Shown one piece after another: positions 33,960-46,193 of a stretch of DNA of 64,000 bases. A program made the translations under genes and the position numbers. The stretch covers positions 12,896,001 through 12,960,000 of the forward strand of contig JAZGTN010000009.1 of assembly GCA_037783415.1 (NCBI GenBank), read 5' to 3'. This DNA comes from Leptasterias polaris. Its lineage: Eukaryota; Echinodermata; Asteroidea; Forcipulatida; Asteriidae. Positions within the stretch are counted from its first letter, which is position 1. The number at the start of each line of letters is the position of its first letter. Below the pieces are notes generated by a model. That model saw only the letters and a program-made list of their open reading frames with translations, searched no databases and had not been told where the DNA came from.

Positions 33960-34303
33960 TTATAGACGACGTGACCTGTGACATCACAATCACATGTTTA
34001 CAAAAGAGCCACAGAGCCTGGACTTCCTGCAGGGACATTTGTACACAGATCAATGGAAGAAAACAACAAATATTATGTTTTAAGGAGATTGCACTGTCTG
34101 ATTTTTCTCAACTTTTGATATGAAGAAAGGGAGGACATCTCAAAAGCTGTACAGCTATTGCTTTTGTAAATTTTGAATTTATGTGAAAATTATGACACAA
34201 AATGTAAATTTTCCCATATGCCTGTGTAGTATCTTGCCCGGCGGGAAACGCTTTAGAATCTACACGGTCACCACTTTGTAAACAAAGGTAACATGGTCTA
34301 TAC
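33960..34303 (-). mobile_element. MITE family H, copy 2
   Basis: Reverse-oriented relative of 26240-26582 (starts TATAGACGACGTGACCTGTG, ends GTAACATGGTCTATA). It lies in TRPC intron 1. Confidence 0.7.
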
Positions 34304-34950
34304 GAAATTGCATAATGATCTCGTAATATTAATTGCTTTATGTTATCAACTATGAAAGGAATTGATGGCACAGATGTTTGTGACGAGCTATTAAGTCTAC
34401 AACAGTTCATTGGCATTTTGCTTTTCGTTTTAATAAATATAATTTTCCATGGCGGGCGCTGATGTGTGGCAATTAGTTCAGTGCTTTGGCAGCGCCGTGT
34501 ACAAATTACCGCAGTACTAAACTTGTCAAGCTTTGTTTGTTTGTTTGTTTAGATGATCTTCCCAACAAGGGAACTCGGCAATGCCCCAACAAGGGGATAG
34601 AAATGCCAAGCTGCCAACCCAATCTCTCTCCATTATTATACAGCTTTAGGTTGAAAACCGATTACCCTTTTCCCACTAAATGTGACCAAAAACAACCATT
34701 AGTTGATTTTAATAAATTACTAGTTCTGATCATGTTATGGTGGTTTACTACATTCATGATCATGTTTGTCTGAGTGTCTTGGTTGGATTCAGAATCATTT
34801 TCGAGTTTTGGATTTTAAAGCATTTGTTTTTTTCGGGCCATGTGTACACACCCGATGTCGGAATTACTCCAATCACAACTGGCACTGACATTAACAACTA
34901 CACTATAGTATTACTATTAGTATGGATGTTTACAATCAATTGATACTCAC

Positions 34951-35128
34951 GTAAATTCCCTTGTAACACAGCAAGAGTGAGTGCTGATTTCCCGTTCCGA
35001 TCACTTCGATTTATATCCAATCCAGTTTCGTGTTTATTCTCTAGAACTTGTTCAACATAGCTAACATCCCCGTCACGAACTGCGGTAAGGAAGCGTTCCT
35101 CTTGACTTATCGGGTTCACAGTCGCCAT
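34951..35128 (-). CDS. trpc: TRPC-type cation channel, coding exon 1 (ankyrin-repeat start)
   Basis: First coding exon of a canonical transient receptor potential (TRPC) channel, a plasma-membrane cation channel whose cytosolic N-terminus carries ankyrin repeats. The ATG at 35128-35126 sits in a good start context (ACAACATGGC). The exon gives 59 residues. It holds the block EERFLTAVRDGDV followed by DINRSDRNGKSALTLAV, matching the first TRPC ankyrin repeat (family pattern E-x-RFL-x-AV-x-x-GD). It ends in phase 1 at a GT donor (AC|gtgagt). The next exon found, 29828-29946, begins with the two bases needed to complete the codon. The gene runs right to left through 29828-29946, 22357-22467 and 15697-15993, about 235 residues in total, with introns of about 5.0, 7.4 and 6.4 kb full of TEs. 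Subfamily (TRPC1/4/5 or 3/6/7) cannot be assigned from this part. Confidence 0.88.
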
Positions 35129-36800
35129 GTTGTTAGTTTGTGGCCCCTCTTTCGGTCTCCAATCACCCCCGAACCCCTTCTTCCTTTAGATCGCTTCAGT
35201 CCACGGATCAGCTTGGTTTTGTTCGTAATTTTCTGGTTGCATTGTCACCATCCATTCCATAGCGGGCAGGGCTTCACTCTATACAATAGCACAGAGCGCT
35301 GGTTGAATACATGTGATGCTATGGTACCTTGCGGTTTACACGTACCGGCTGCGTAACACTGACTATTATCATGATATAGTTAGATACAGACCAGTGCCCC
35401 CAATACAACGACTACTCGGCAAATTTTAGTTTCTCAAAATGATGAGGAGATAGTGATAAAATTTTTAATTAGCTGTCATTAAAAAAACAAATTGCGCAAT
35501 TACATTTTCAAATGAGATACATGTCGCCACGGTTCCTTGCTGGAAATATTTAGCAGTGTCCGACCATGAAAATACTCCATGGCCAATGGGCCTTGGTTAC
35601 AACAAGAAAATCTTACAAAATAAATTATGTTTAGTTTTTTGTTTTTTTCATAAGATAGCGTCTTGTTTGGCTATAAATTAAGATAGAAACATTTTTGTAC
35701 ATCTCTTTTTTGAGCTTTTTGTTTTTGAAAAGCAACAACTATGGTGAGAGTAACTGTCCACCACTGAATGTCCCTTTTCAAATAATTTTCCACATGTAAT
35801 TCTTCTTTAAAACTTCACAGCAGACATGCAAATTATCGTCTTCCTGAAATCAGTGCTGTGCTATGTCCTGACAGCTCAAGCTACTGAAATATTATCACTG
35901 TAACGTGACTAAAGCGTAGATGAGGAAATTGGTACAGCGTTTTTCCGTTACTGAGTTTGCACCGATAACGATTTTATAAAATATTGTGGCCGAAAGCAAA
36001 AACCCACTTTGGCATGCTGGAGTCTTTTCGCGTGAGGTACGTTGTATTGTGAATTGTTCAATGAGGAATTTGAATGAAAATTCGTTCAGACCTTCACCTT
36101 TGAAGGCATTATAAGGATGACAGAGCTTGTTTATCACGTAATACTGTAAAGAAAAGACACTTTCTCTTTTGATGAAACATTTTTTTCTTCTTTCTTCTTT
36201 CTGTGTCCTATGTGAGAGCCGTAGCTTACTTTCGAATGGAGTAGCTAGGGGCAAGTTGAATTAAAGGTCAGGGGTGGGACATTTTCGTCAAGTCTACAAA
36301 TTTCTTATTACTTGTTCATTGTTTTCGTTTACGAGGCTACTATCCACCTTGGAAAGATAGCGAGACTTTCGTTTCAATTTTCGGTTGTTAATTAGGGAAT
36401 AACAGTGTGGGGAGCCGGTCTTCACTGCGTGGTAATGACCGGGTTGGTGGCTGGCCGCTGTTAATGGACCGAGCCATTAATAAATACCTTTAACGAAGAA
36501 AAAGGGTAGTAATCATCAGAATTTGCGGTTTTTCTTTCGCCGTTAATTTTGGAAATGTTCCACTCATGTTCAAGGGCCATTCCTAAGGCTGTTCATCTTT
36601 TGCGTGGCTCCTAGTCCCCTGCACATAATTAATTATATCAAAAATGGAGAGAAATGACTATTATGTGCATATTTTGAATAACCAGACTTTTATAAGTAAC
36701 AGCACTATAAATAGAAACACTTTGGTTGGTGTACGGCTTTATGCTTTGCATTATCTTGGCTTCATGCACGTACCAGCTACCTTAAAAAGATACATTGTCT
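35129..36800. other. Upstream of TRPC start codon
   Basis: Expected to hold the 5' untranslated region and promoter of the TRPC gene. The first 200 bp are GC-richer (CTCCAATCACCCCCGAACCC) but no TATA box or initiator could be assigned. The 119-residue minus-strand frame at 35895-36254 is not recognised and looks like chance. Confidence 0.35.
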
Positions 36801-36807
36801 GCGCGTT

Positions 36808-36875
36808 TATGCATACGCGTGGTATGCGCATACACGCGTGGTATGCGCGTACACGCGTGGTATGCGCGTACACGC
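36808..36875 (+). repeat. 19-bp minisatellite, alternating purine-pyrimidine
   Basis: About three and a half units of GTATGCGCGTACACGCGTG. Each unit is almost wholly alternating purine and pyrimidine (CGCGTACACGCGTG). Confidence 0.7.
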
Positions 36876-37033
36876 GGCACCATCCTGTCCTCGTAAAAAT
36901 AACCCAAAACAATACGCGCAAAGAAACAGATTTGATAGTTTCCGCACAGCAAGCACGGTGCAAATAGAACTTTTACACAACATTGTGCTTGTTTAGGGGC
37001 CATTTATTTGTTAGTTTACAGAGCCGGTCTTTA

Positions 37034-37105
37034 TATCACATGTTAATACACCCCCACGTGACCAGTCTTTGACCAATCAGAATGCACAGACTCTCCGAGG
37101 TATTT
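37034..37105 (+). repeat. Diverged fragment of the hairpin-tailed element
   Basis: The stretch ACACCCCCACGTGACCAG ... ACCAATCAGAATG ... GAGGTATTTATTAA matches the inner end of the copies at 12160-12226 and 16780-16845 in order and spacing, with many substitutions. It is an older family member and shows the E-box and CCAAT-like motifs belong to the element. Confidence 0.5.
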
Positions 37106-39424
37106 ATTAATCTCAAAAAAAATAATGACTTTTTCACAAAGTGACTGAAGGAGCCATAATGTTGCACCGGGCGCCTCGTTCCATCACTAGATACGTCACT
37201 GCAACCATCAATACAGCTATAACGAGTTGAAAATACAAGAGGGGGAAAAACAGTCCGGTTGCTTGTTTGCGAGATTCACCACTGCCATGCAGGCAGGCAA
37301 AGAACATGTCCAAGATGGCGGCCGTGTCACGTCTAATAAAGTCTAGATTTACCCGAGAACGTGTTTATATAGGCAGTCATATTATGAACGGGTTGCTTTG
37401 TTTGCAATTTCGTGTTTGTCCTTAAATTGTGCTGCATGACGATCGAGGGCATATTCAAAGAGTTGCTTTAGAAGAAAATTTTTGCTTTACTAGGAGAAGG
37501 AAACCTGTCATGTGTGTTTGATTTGTTATTTTGGCTGGTAAACCTTATTCCGGTATGCAAAATAGTCTTGTGCTCGAGCAGCTCTAATGGAATCGGGCAC
37601 TGCACATTTTAGTGCACCCAGTTTGAGCAGAGAAGTTCATGCCTTTGTGCGCCACATAGTTTACGGATCTGGGTCAAGACCACGCACCTCTTTTTGAGGG
37701 GGACCTGTCTACTGCCAACACAATGTTGATTCATCTTTAAACAGAGCTAGATAATATTGTTCTTTCCATTTTGGTTGTGTTGACTCGAGATCGGAGTAAA
37801 CAAGACAACTGCCCCGGAAAGGTCAATTACACAACACACTGCGCTTCAATAAAAAATAAAAAAGCCATGAGATGCAGGTGTATACTTTCACCAGTGTGCC
37901 ATAGAATTGTCAACATTCCAAACTCGCGCCGTAGTTTGCATTTAATCAAAATATAATTTGTTGACAACCTGTTCAACTTGAAACATTGACTTCGTCCTGA
38001 TAAACGATGCTGAGCTTTAAGAAGGTGTTCTAATCGCATGACCACCTTTGAAACTAATTAACCTTTCCGGGCAAACTCTTGGTGGCGCTCTTTCATTTTG
38101 TAAATTCCCCAATCTTATAGGCCACGTCTGACTCAAGAGAATTCGGCTACGGCTATGGGCGTTTTAACTTTCCATGATGCCATGGTTGACTTATTGAGTA
38201 ACAGTTTTTATTTAAAAAGTCAGTACTCCGCCATTTTATTTATTTTTTAATCTAAAAAATTCCATATTCCCCAACTACACCTAGCCAAATAGCATGTCAA
38301 CTGTCTTGTTATCATCGGGGTTGTTTTTCACTGAAAAAAATCCACCAAGGACCAGCTCTTCCGGTTTTCCCCTAGGAATTGTACATTATTATATTACTTA
38401 GCCTTGGACCTAATTACCACTACAAGGTTAAATGAACCATTTTGTATAAACTATAAATAGAGACGAATATGGGCTAATTTCAAGGGTTTGCTATAATTCA
38501 TTTTATTTGCTAATGGTTTTGGCGATTTAAAAGTGATTGTGTTCTCCAAAGAAAATTATTACAGGCAAAATAAAATCAAACGGTCACTTAAAAAGTGCGT
38601 AATGGTGTAACCGTGTGATTTTTTGTTTGGATGATGTCATGGAGTGTTAAGCAACCAATTTGAACACAGTGTAAATCCCAGCATCCAATCACCATGAAAT
38701 TACTTGAAATAATCTCTGAGAGTGTTGGAAATCGCTGCATGCCAACAAAATCATAGATGCCATTTTTTCATGATGATTTTGTCGACTTTCAAAAGTCTTT
38801 GAAGTCACTTTTTGTTTTAATTTTAAGAAAAATGACAGCTATATTTTCACTGATAATAGACCTAAATCACGCGACTCCACCGGAGCTGTGGATTTCCAGA
38901 CAAATGTAGCACAACCCAATGTGAAGTCTGGTCTGGTACCCTATGTGCGCACATGCATTTGGACCCAAAAATGGCATCTAATCGTAAGTTGACGCAACTA
39001 TCTCAATGCACAGCTCTCACGGGAGCAGGATGCCCACACATGTTAATTTCTATAAAGGCCCCTTTAGCAACCACACGGTGAAGGGCCGAGTCAGATTGAA
39101 CGAGTGCACAAGTTCAACTGGATCCCGGAGCCGACGAAGTCTCAAAAAGCACCCATTGTTCAATCATCATTTGACCTTTGAATTAACGTAATGCGCCGCC
39201 CTGGGCTTATCGAACGTTAGGAGCACGATTTATGTCAACCACACCCGAGTCTACCAGCAAATTATCATGCCTTTATTATTAGAAGAATGACCTTGGACAT
39301 TCCAGATCCAGGGCGTTTATAGCAGGCCAGAGGCCTAATTATAAGGAACATTAAACTTTACGTAATTCAACAAAAATATTCATTCCAATTTTCTTTCCTT
39401 TGTATGAACATGGCCCAATTTCCT
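37106..39424. other. No gene recognised
   Basis: Intergenic DNA between the TRPC start and the ISL2EU-like element. An AAGATGGCGGCC motif (YY1-like) is at about 37313. No exon was recognised. Confidence 0.45.
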
Positions 39425-39564
39425 ATAATTATCTATAACAGTTTTTCCGCTAACAGAAAACAGGATACCAGTCACAGATGGTAGGCATACATGTCGAATG
39501 GTATTTTGGGTGATTACCTTATTCTGGTAAGCATAATTTTTTTGTGCTAAACTCCTTTTTGTGG

Positions 39565-39941
39565 TTAAAGGCACTGGACACGTTTGGTTATTACTCAAAA
39601 TATATATTAGCATAAAAACTTATGTGGTAACGAGCAACGGAGAGCTGTTGATAGTATAAAACATTGTGAGAAACGACGTACCGTAGTTTTTGAGAAAGAG
39701 GTAATTTCTCACTAAAATATTTGAATCTGAAAAAGACTTCAGGCCTGAAGCCTTTTTCAGGCATCTGAAAGCACACAAATTTGTGCGACATGGGTGTTTT
39801 TTCTTTCATTATTTTCTTGCAGCTTAATTCGATGACCAATTGAGCCCACATTTTCACAGGTTTGTTATGTTATGCATATGTTGGGATACACCAAGTGAGA
39901 ATACTGGTCTTTGACAATTACCAAACGTGTCCAGTGCCTTA
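39565..39941 (-). mobile_element. MITE family A, copy 3
   Basis: Full-length copy very close to copy 2. The left end is TTAAAGGCACTGGACACG; the right end CGTGTCCAGTGCCTTAT has lost one T of the TTTAA terminus. Confidence 0.75.
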
Positions 39942-40112
39942 TACAGCTCATGAAATTGTGCCCAGATGGTAAAAATCCCATATGTTGCTATCTGGACACA
40001 ATCTTTTGATTTTGGTCTCTTTCATTCACTGAGAAAATAGATTGAATTAGCTATTGCAAACTGCTTTATACCAATCAAAAGGACCTATTCTATGGTATAA
40101 TGCAAAATAATA

Positions 40113-40218
40113 GTTAATGGCCTGACGTAAATGGCCTGACGTTTCGACCCTGGCAGAGAGTCTTTCTCGAAACCTTTGAGAGTGACTCTGCAAAGGTCGA
40201 AACGTCAGACCATTAACT
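40113..40218. repeat. Short inverted repeat (TTAATGG-CTGACGTTTCGACC)
   Basis: TGGCCTGACGTTTCGACC at the left and GGTCGAAACGTCAGACCA at the right; AAGGTTTCGAGAAAGACTC-type inner arms. A MITE-like hairpin followed by a poly-C run (about 40238-40252). Confidence 0.5.
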
Positions 40219-41150
40219 CCCTTCCCCCTCCTCACCCCCCCCCCCCCCCCCCCATATTAAACTGTGTGACACTTTGTGCCGAAAGGAAATCCAGGCTTTA
40301 GTAAATGCATCTTTTGGGAACTCGTTGCTTGATGCATGTTTCCCTCCACCATAACAATCTAGACCCTTTCAGACCCAATCTAGACCCATTTTCATCTCAA
40401 ATGTTTTCTTCTAATCAAGAGTGGCTTTCAGCCTTGTTCCGGGCAAATTAAATAAACATAACCTCAAAAGCGTAATGATAATTTATGACATGGTCAGAAT
40501 TGCCAACAACACACAGTAAATGTATGATCAGCAAGTAGAGTCGGCCATCCATAACAAATTTATGTTGCATGAAAGAGAACAAGTTTCGAAAGATGCTGGT
40601 ATGGTTCACATTGAACGTTGACACCAATTGTAAAAATCATCTCTTCTTGAATTAAGACAAGTGGGTTTTTCAACTGGAGTGAGCTCTTTATCATTAACAG
40701 GAGATTCTTGAGATTGATATAGCCGTTATATTATCGGTGCTACGTCGAGTACCAGTCTTGACACCTGGGGCCGAGCAAATCAAATCTTAATTGCTACAGC
40801 AAATTAAAGTGTGATGTCACACCACTATGGCAAAGATAACAACTTATCTTTAAGATGAAATAGTGCTTTGTGAAATTGAGCACTGGTGTCCTTATGCATT
40901 TTATGCAATAATAGTGTAAGCTTATTATTTGGTTGTGCCCCACACTTCCCCCATCTTAGTTAATACAATGCCCACCCGCACCCAGACACCGGTGTCTAGA
41001 CTAGCTGTCTGGGACTTGACAAATTTATGTTTTTTTCTAATGACCTCCTGATCACCCTCATCTTCACTGACCATGTCACACCGACACTTCCTGACCAATA
41101 TTATACATAAGAGAGTTATTTTCCACTTTTGTTCATTCTAGCCTTTTATA

Positions 41151-41501
41151 TTAAAGGGTGTGTACAACATTGGTAATTGCCAAAGACCTGTATCCAAACT
41201 TGATGTGACTCAACATTATACATGAAATAACAAACCTGTGAAAGTTTAAGCTAAATCGGTCTTCGGAGTCATGAGAAAACAGTGAAAAAAAACCTTGTGT
41301 TTTAACTTCTTTTCAAACATCGGAATTTATCCTGCAGGATAAAGACAATTATTTTACTAATTTCCTAAAAACTATGGCATTTCGAGCAAAACTATTTCAA
41401 GGGAAGTTTTCCACCATGACCATCTTTATACCATGTAAGTTATGTGCAAATCTGTGAACATTTATATTTTCAATCTTACCAATGTTGTACACACCCTTTA
41501 A
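41151..41501 (+). mobile_element. MITE family E, full copy
   Basis: Ends TTAAAGGGTGTGTACAAC and GTTGTACACACCCTTTAA are perfect inverted repeats with TTAA. Centre: TTTATCCTGCAGGATAAAG palindrome. Confidence 0.8.
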
Positions 41502-41845
41502 ATCCTGAAATGGTATATTATTCGCAATCTTACAAGCATCACTTCTGTGTTTGCTTTGAAATAGAGTGGCAATATGGCCCCTTTCACTGAGGTTATATCG
41601 CGGAGTCATGTTGCCACTCCTTGACGTAATGAAGTCACCTTGACATTATGGCGGCAATTAGTTGTCTTTTATCAAACAAAGTAGGCGGGCTTGACAAATT
41701 GACCGAGATGTACGTAGTGCTTCGTCCTTCGGATGGGACGTGCCGTTGGTCCCATTGTGCAATGCATATGTGAAGGACCTCCAGAACACTTATCGTTAAG
41801 AGAAGGGGTCACCCCAGTGTTTCTGCCATGTTTTGCAAAACACCG

Positions 41846-41993
41846 ATCCATTAAGCCACGCCCATTTCTCATTGACCAATCACAACCGCGAAATCTGATC
41901 ACCATTTGAGCTGTTTGGTGATCTTTGCACTAATGGTGATCGGGTTTCGCGGCTGTGATTGGTCAACTCGTAAGGAGGCGGGGCTTAATGGAT
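41846..41993 (-). mobile_element. 148-bp palindromic MITE (family G), copy 2
   Basis: Same length as 18241-18388 and the reverse complement of it, with a few substitutions (for example GCCACGCCC for GCCCCGCCT). Confidence 0.8.
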
Positions 41994-42252
41994 CGATCTA
42001 TTCCATGAGCACATTTACATTAGTAGTGCCCATCATAGCTCGTTCCCTGCGCCTCATCAAAAAACGCTGGGATTGGGATATTATGCACAGGCACATCGGA
42101 CCATGTCACCTCTCTGTACACGAACGTTTCGATTATCAATAATAATGTGGCTCTATAGTGTAAATCCATCGCAAATAATTAGTGTAATTCTTTGCCTAGG
42201 TAGTATTTAAAATAGGGCTCGATCGCAAAAATCTTCTTTGGGGCCTCCGTGC

Positions 42253-42420
42253 ATTATCGTATACAGTGTGTGGAAGTTGCGATTGTGCGATTTGCACCGA
42301 TCAGCAGTACAATCGTTCACATCATGCATCACTACATCCGGAACAGAAATTGTGTACAAGCATCAGTCCATCCCAGCGGTCTTGGATGAGACCGGTGGGG
42401 CCATTCGAAGTAACCATCCA
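42253..42420 (+). repeat. Repeat shared with 29667-29800
   Basis: ATCGTATACAGTGTGTGGAAG, GTACAATCGTTCACATCATG, GTACAAGCATCAGTCC and GGTGGGGCCATTCGA align in order with the stretch at 29667-29800 beside TRPC exon 2. Function unknown. Confidence 0.4.
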
Positions 42421-42655
42421 AATTGTGTTCGTGCGCTGGGCGTGTAGAGCGTACTTAAACAACCTGTACAAGTTTTAACCCATAGAGGGGGTACTTCAAG
42501 ATCTTTGGCGTACTATAGAGAGGTTTCACGTGACGTCACACCGTCAGATTTTGACACCCGCCGCCATGTTGAGTACCAAATCAGCTGGCCAGCAACGTAA
42601 ACAATCAACAGCGACACCAACCGCCAGGCCTGAGTTTTTTTATTGTTATAAAACG

Positions 42656-45417
42656 ATGATGGCCCAGTGTTCAGTGTGTAAACATCGTAAGCCACGAGAC
42701 CGTGGCATTTCTTTTTTTCGGCTACCGTCGATTATTTTGCACCAAGGCAAACAATCTGAAGAACTGTCGAAACATCGGAGGGCTGCATGGCTTAAACACA
42801 TTGGACGAACAGACATTACAGAGTCCAGTTTGGTCAACGTTCGTGTTTGTAGTGATCACTTTGTTAGTGGTAAGTCATGAAGTTGAGAAATTGATTGAGA
42901 GAAAATAAAGTCAATGGTGAGAACATTATGATTGTCTGATGGGCCGTCTGATGCTCCATGGTCTGACCGTCACCATGTCTGACTGTTTTGTTTATGGCCA
43001 TTTTTAAGCTGAATGAAGTGAAAGTGAATTACATCCTCTGAAATTCAGATGATGATTAACTACAACTTCTTTTTTCTACTCTTTATAACTTAACTTAAGT
43101 AACAATATACATGTAGTGTCAAACTTGTCAATGTCAATGTTAAATTGGCCAAAAGTACTAATAATGTTAATTTTGTTGCCTAAACATTAGGCAAAGTAAA
43201 ATAAATAACATGTTGCTCGTCCGGACTTTTAAAAAAGTTGGTGAGGGAGGTCCTTGTTATTTGTTATTTTCAAATTTTTTGTTATTTTTTTCAAGATGGC
43301 CACCATGTCTAAGATGGCCGCCATATCGTATTTGAAGATGGTTTTATGGACTCGGAGAGAAGGACTCGGGGAGTAGATAGCCCCATCATCATGCCCATGC
43401 ACATGGCAATACATTGTACTCCTACTAGTAGTACTACTACTAGTGATGTACTGTAGACAAATTGTACATTTCTTTTGATGTGTGTTTTGCTTTGCAGGAA
43501 AACCAGCAGCACTGTATGACACAACAAACCCAGACTGGAGTCCAAAACGTAACTTGGAGACTTGTACATTTAATGAGGAAACATTGAAATGGTCTTTGGA
43601 GAGAGCATCTCGACGACAAAGAAGAAGTCGCTTAAAAGGACCGGACACAGTGAAAACATCATCCACAGTGTCAAGAGATGATAAACAACATGAATTTGAA
43701 GGTAACATAATTTTGTAGCAATTTTCTTGCAGTTAACCTAACCCTCTGGTTTCTGAGGAAGTTTAAAATTAAATTTAAAAGAAAAAAGGGAACATAATAG
43801 ACATCACTATCTTATAGAAACAATAAAGCTTAACACTCAGCTGCCCTAAATTTTTGCATTTGTTTTACGGATATGTACGCACACTTAGGCCTATAGCTGC
43901 CAAGATTATTGACTTTTTTGAAAGTCTTTAGATTTTTTAGAGATGATACTCGAGTTTTAACTTCCATTCCAGTCCCAAAACAAACCACAAATTCTGCACA
44001 ATTATATGACAAATAGACAACAAAGAAACAGGCATCAATTACAAGGGATGTACATTTAAATGTAATAATATACCCCCCACTTTCAATAGGATCACCCCCC
44101 CCCCCCCCCCCCCCCCCCCACAGGCAAAAATGGGAAATATCTTGTCTCAAAATAACATGCACTATAATACCATACTGGGTCTGCCTAGACAAATAAAAAT
44201 AAACGATAAGCGTGTGTTTTTTCACACTGGAAATTTTAATACAAAAACTTCAGAATTAACACCCCCCCCCCCCTCTTTTCAACATGGATTTATGCCTCTG
44301 AATTGATACCCTTTACTGTACTTATTTCTCATTTAATACAGTCATGATTCCAGTGAAGTGGTGGAAAGAGTTAACTTGCCCGAGACAGCAGGTATGGCCG
44401 ACCAAACTCTCAACACAGACATAACAATGCATGCTATGAGTCAAAGTGAAGATGACATGCTTCAACTACGACAGCAGCTGTATGAATATCGCGAAAAAGA
44501 AACACATCACAAAAAAGAAACACATCACAAAATTGATGACACATTTTTTGCAAATGATGATAAAGTAAAATTTTATACTGGTCTTACAAATCTGGCCCTA
44601 ATGATGTCAATCTTCAATTTTATCGCACCACATGTAGCTACATCTCATAGAAATGCTTTCACAATTCCAAGAATTTGTTTTAGTTATGATGCGATTACGT
44701 TTGAACTTGGCCTTTCAAGATCTTGCATACACAGGTTTAATATCTCAATGGTTAGTGCTTGTCGTATATTTGATAAGTGGATATAGATATGATGGATTTA
44801 AGATTAAGTCATCTCATCGTGTGGCCTGAAAGGGAACTTCTTAGAACAAATGTTCCCTGTGATTTCATGAGAGCATTTGGTGACAAAGTAGCAACTATTA
44901 TTGATTGTTTTGAAATAATTTATTGGCAAGAGCTATGACTTGGTCAAGTTATAAGCATCACAATACAGTGACATTTCTAATAGGCATAAAGCCACATGGT
45001 ATTATATCTTTTATTTCAAAAGCCTGGGGAGGTAGAGTCAGTGATAAACATTTGACAGAAAATAGTGGGATTTTAGACAACTTAATAAAAGGAGATGTTG
45101 TGCTAGCTGATCGAGGTTTTGACATTGCAGAAAGTGTTGGGTTTTATTGTGCCAGATTAGCAATTCCAGCATTCACTAAGGGAAAGAAACAGCTATCTGC
45201 ACTTGAAGTAGAGGAAACAAGAAAAATTGCAAATGTAAGAATACATATTGAGAGAGTAATTGGTGCTGTAAGGCAAAGGTATAAGATATTAGGTGGACCC
45301 CTACCGATGGAACTTGTAACATGTAGAGCTGGTCAGACAGATGCACCCATTGATAAAATTGCAAGGGTATGCTGTAGCTTAACTAACGCATGTCCTTCAG
45401 TTGTCCCATTGAAATAA
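42656..45417 (+). pseudogene. THAP-domain DDE transposase (DDE_Tnp_4 type), decayed
   Basis: Exon 1 (42656-42869) encodes a C2CH THAP zinc finger: CSVC, then GISFFRLP, AAWLKHIGR and VRVCSDHF. It ends in phase 1. Exon 2 (43498-43701) continues in frame with GKPAALYDTTNPDW, as in other THAP transposases. Exon 3 begins near 44342-44389; the AG at 44388 fits the phase and the AG at 44341 does not. It carries the helical region and the catalytic domain, with Asp in the IIDCFE block (about 44890), Asp in VLADRGFD (about 45108) and Glu in RIHIERVIG (about 45250). Indels near 44660, 44735, 44778 and 44920 shift the frame, so the copy is dead. Its AATAAA is at 45597-45602. Expected role: cut-and-paste transposition. 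Confidence 0.85.
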
Positions 45418-45435
45418 CCATCATGAATAGATTTT

Positions 45436-45477
45436 CAGGTGTTTTGAGTAATTACCAATAGTGTCCAGTGCCGTTAA
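45436..45477 (+). repeat. MITE family A terminal fragment
   Basis: About 40 bp matching a family A end (GAGTAATTACCAATAGTGTCCAGTGCC) in two pieces, just after the transposase stop codon in the 3' region of the ISL2EU-like element. It is probably a nested, mostly deleted insertion. Confidence 0.4.
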
Positions 45478-45752
45478 TGGTGACTACACTAATGAATGAA
45501 ATTATATTACTGCCATTTGAAATGGCAGCTATGGAATTGTTGACATTTTTGACACACAGTTGCAGATGTGATTGGTTAATGCTGTTATTTATATGAAATA
45601 AAACAAATTTCACACAGGTTACAGATTGGTTGATTCGTAGTTTCATTTATTGTGACTGGTCAATGAAATTAGGTTTGAACCTTAATTGGGTGGTTTCTTC
45701 CATTTGCGCTTCGGATATTTGCTCAACTTTAGGCATTTCATATGAAAAAACT

Positions 45753-46193
45753 TTATTTTACACTCAGTTTTGCTACATTCTGCGCCATAGTTGCAGTTAT
45801 ACTTGGAAGATTGTGAAAAACATCCTCACATTTTGTTAAGAGTTCACTGAATGTGAGAGTGTTGTAACTTGTACTCCGAAGACTGCTCATTCGGGGTGGA
45901 AGTTCGGTATACTTTGGTGCAAAGTTTTTGCAGTATTTCTTTGCTACAGTCAATACTGCTGCCTGTGGTTCTGCTTGGTATATTGGCAGCCAGTAAGCTT
46001 TGTCCTCAGTAACTGTTTTAGTGTTTCGATACTTGACAGCTGCGTCCAAAGCAAAAAGGGTTGCAGCAACATGGGTGCATGATTCACCCAAGCCAGCCAT
46101 ACAGTTGCAATGAGCACTTTCCACTGTTCCATCCTTTTGTATGATAATCCATGGCTGTAAAGGCTTCTCGCTGAGGGATTGAGAGTGCAGGAC
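45753..46193 (-). CDS. Accessory SWIM zinc-finger protein of ISL2EU-like element, exon 2
   Basis: Second exon, entering in phase 0 after a tttgttttcag acceptor. It reads VLHSQSLSEKPLQPWIII, then ESAHCNCMAGLGESCTHVAA, which is a clear SWIM zinc finger (C-x-C-xn-C-x-H). The frame continues to ITATMAQNVAKLSVK and stops at TAA (45755-45753). The stop overlaps an AATAAA signal, so the message ends at once. In described ISL2EU elements the second protein goes on into a YqaJ-type nuclease (from memory). Here no such domain follows, and only about 335 bp separate this stop from the transposase stop. The whole protein would be about 253 residues. Confidence 0.75.
   Translation of the reverse strand, partial: VLHSQSLSEKPLQPWIIIQKDGTVESAHCNCMAGLGESCTHVAATLFALDAAVKYRNTKTVTEDKAYWLPIYQAEPQAAVLTVAKKYCKNFAPKYTELPPRMSSLRSTSYNTLTFSELLTKCEDVFHNLPSITATMAQNVAKLSVK

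Noticed and set aside
34108..34416. 102-residue minus-strand frame
   Set aside because: It runs over the family H MITE and has no protein resemblance.
36644..36967. 107-residue frame rich in alternating Arg/Thr/His repeats
   Set aside because: It crosses the 19-bp minisatellite; the repeats explain it.
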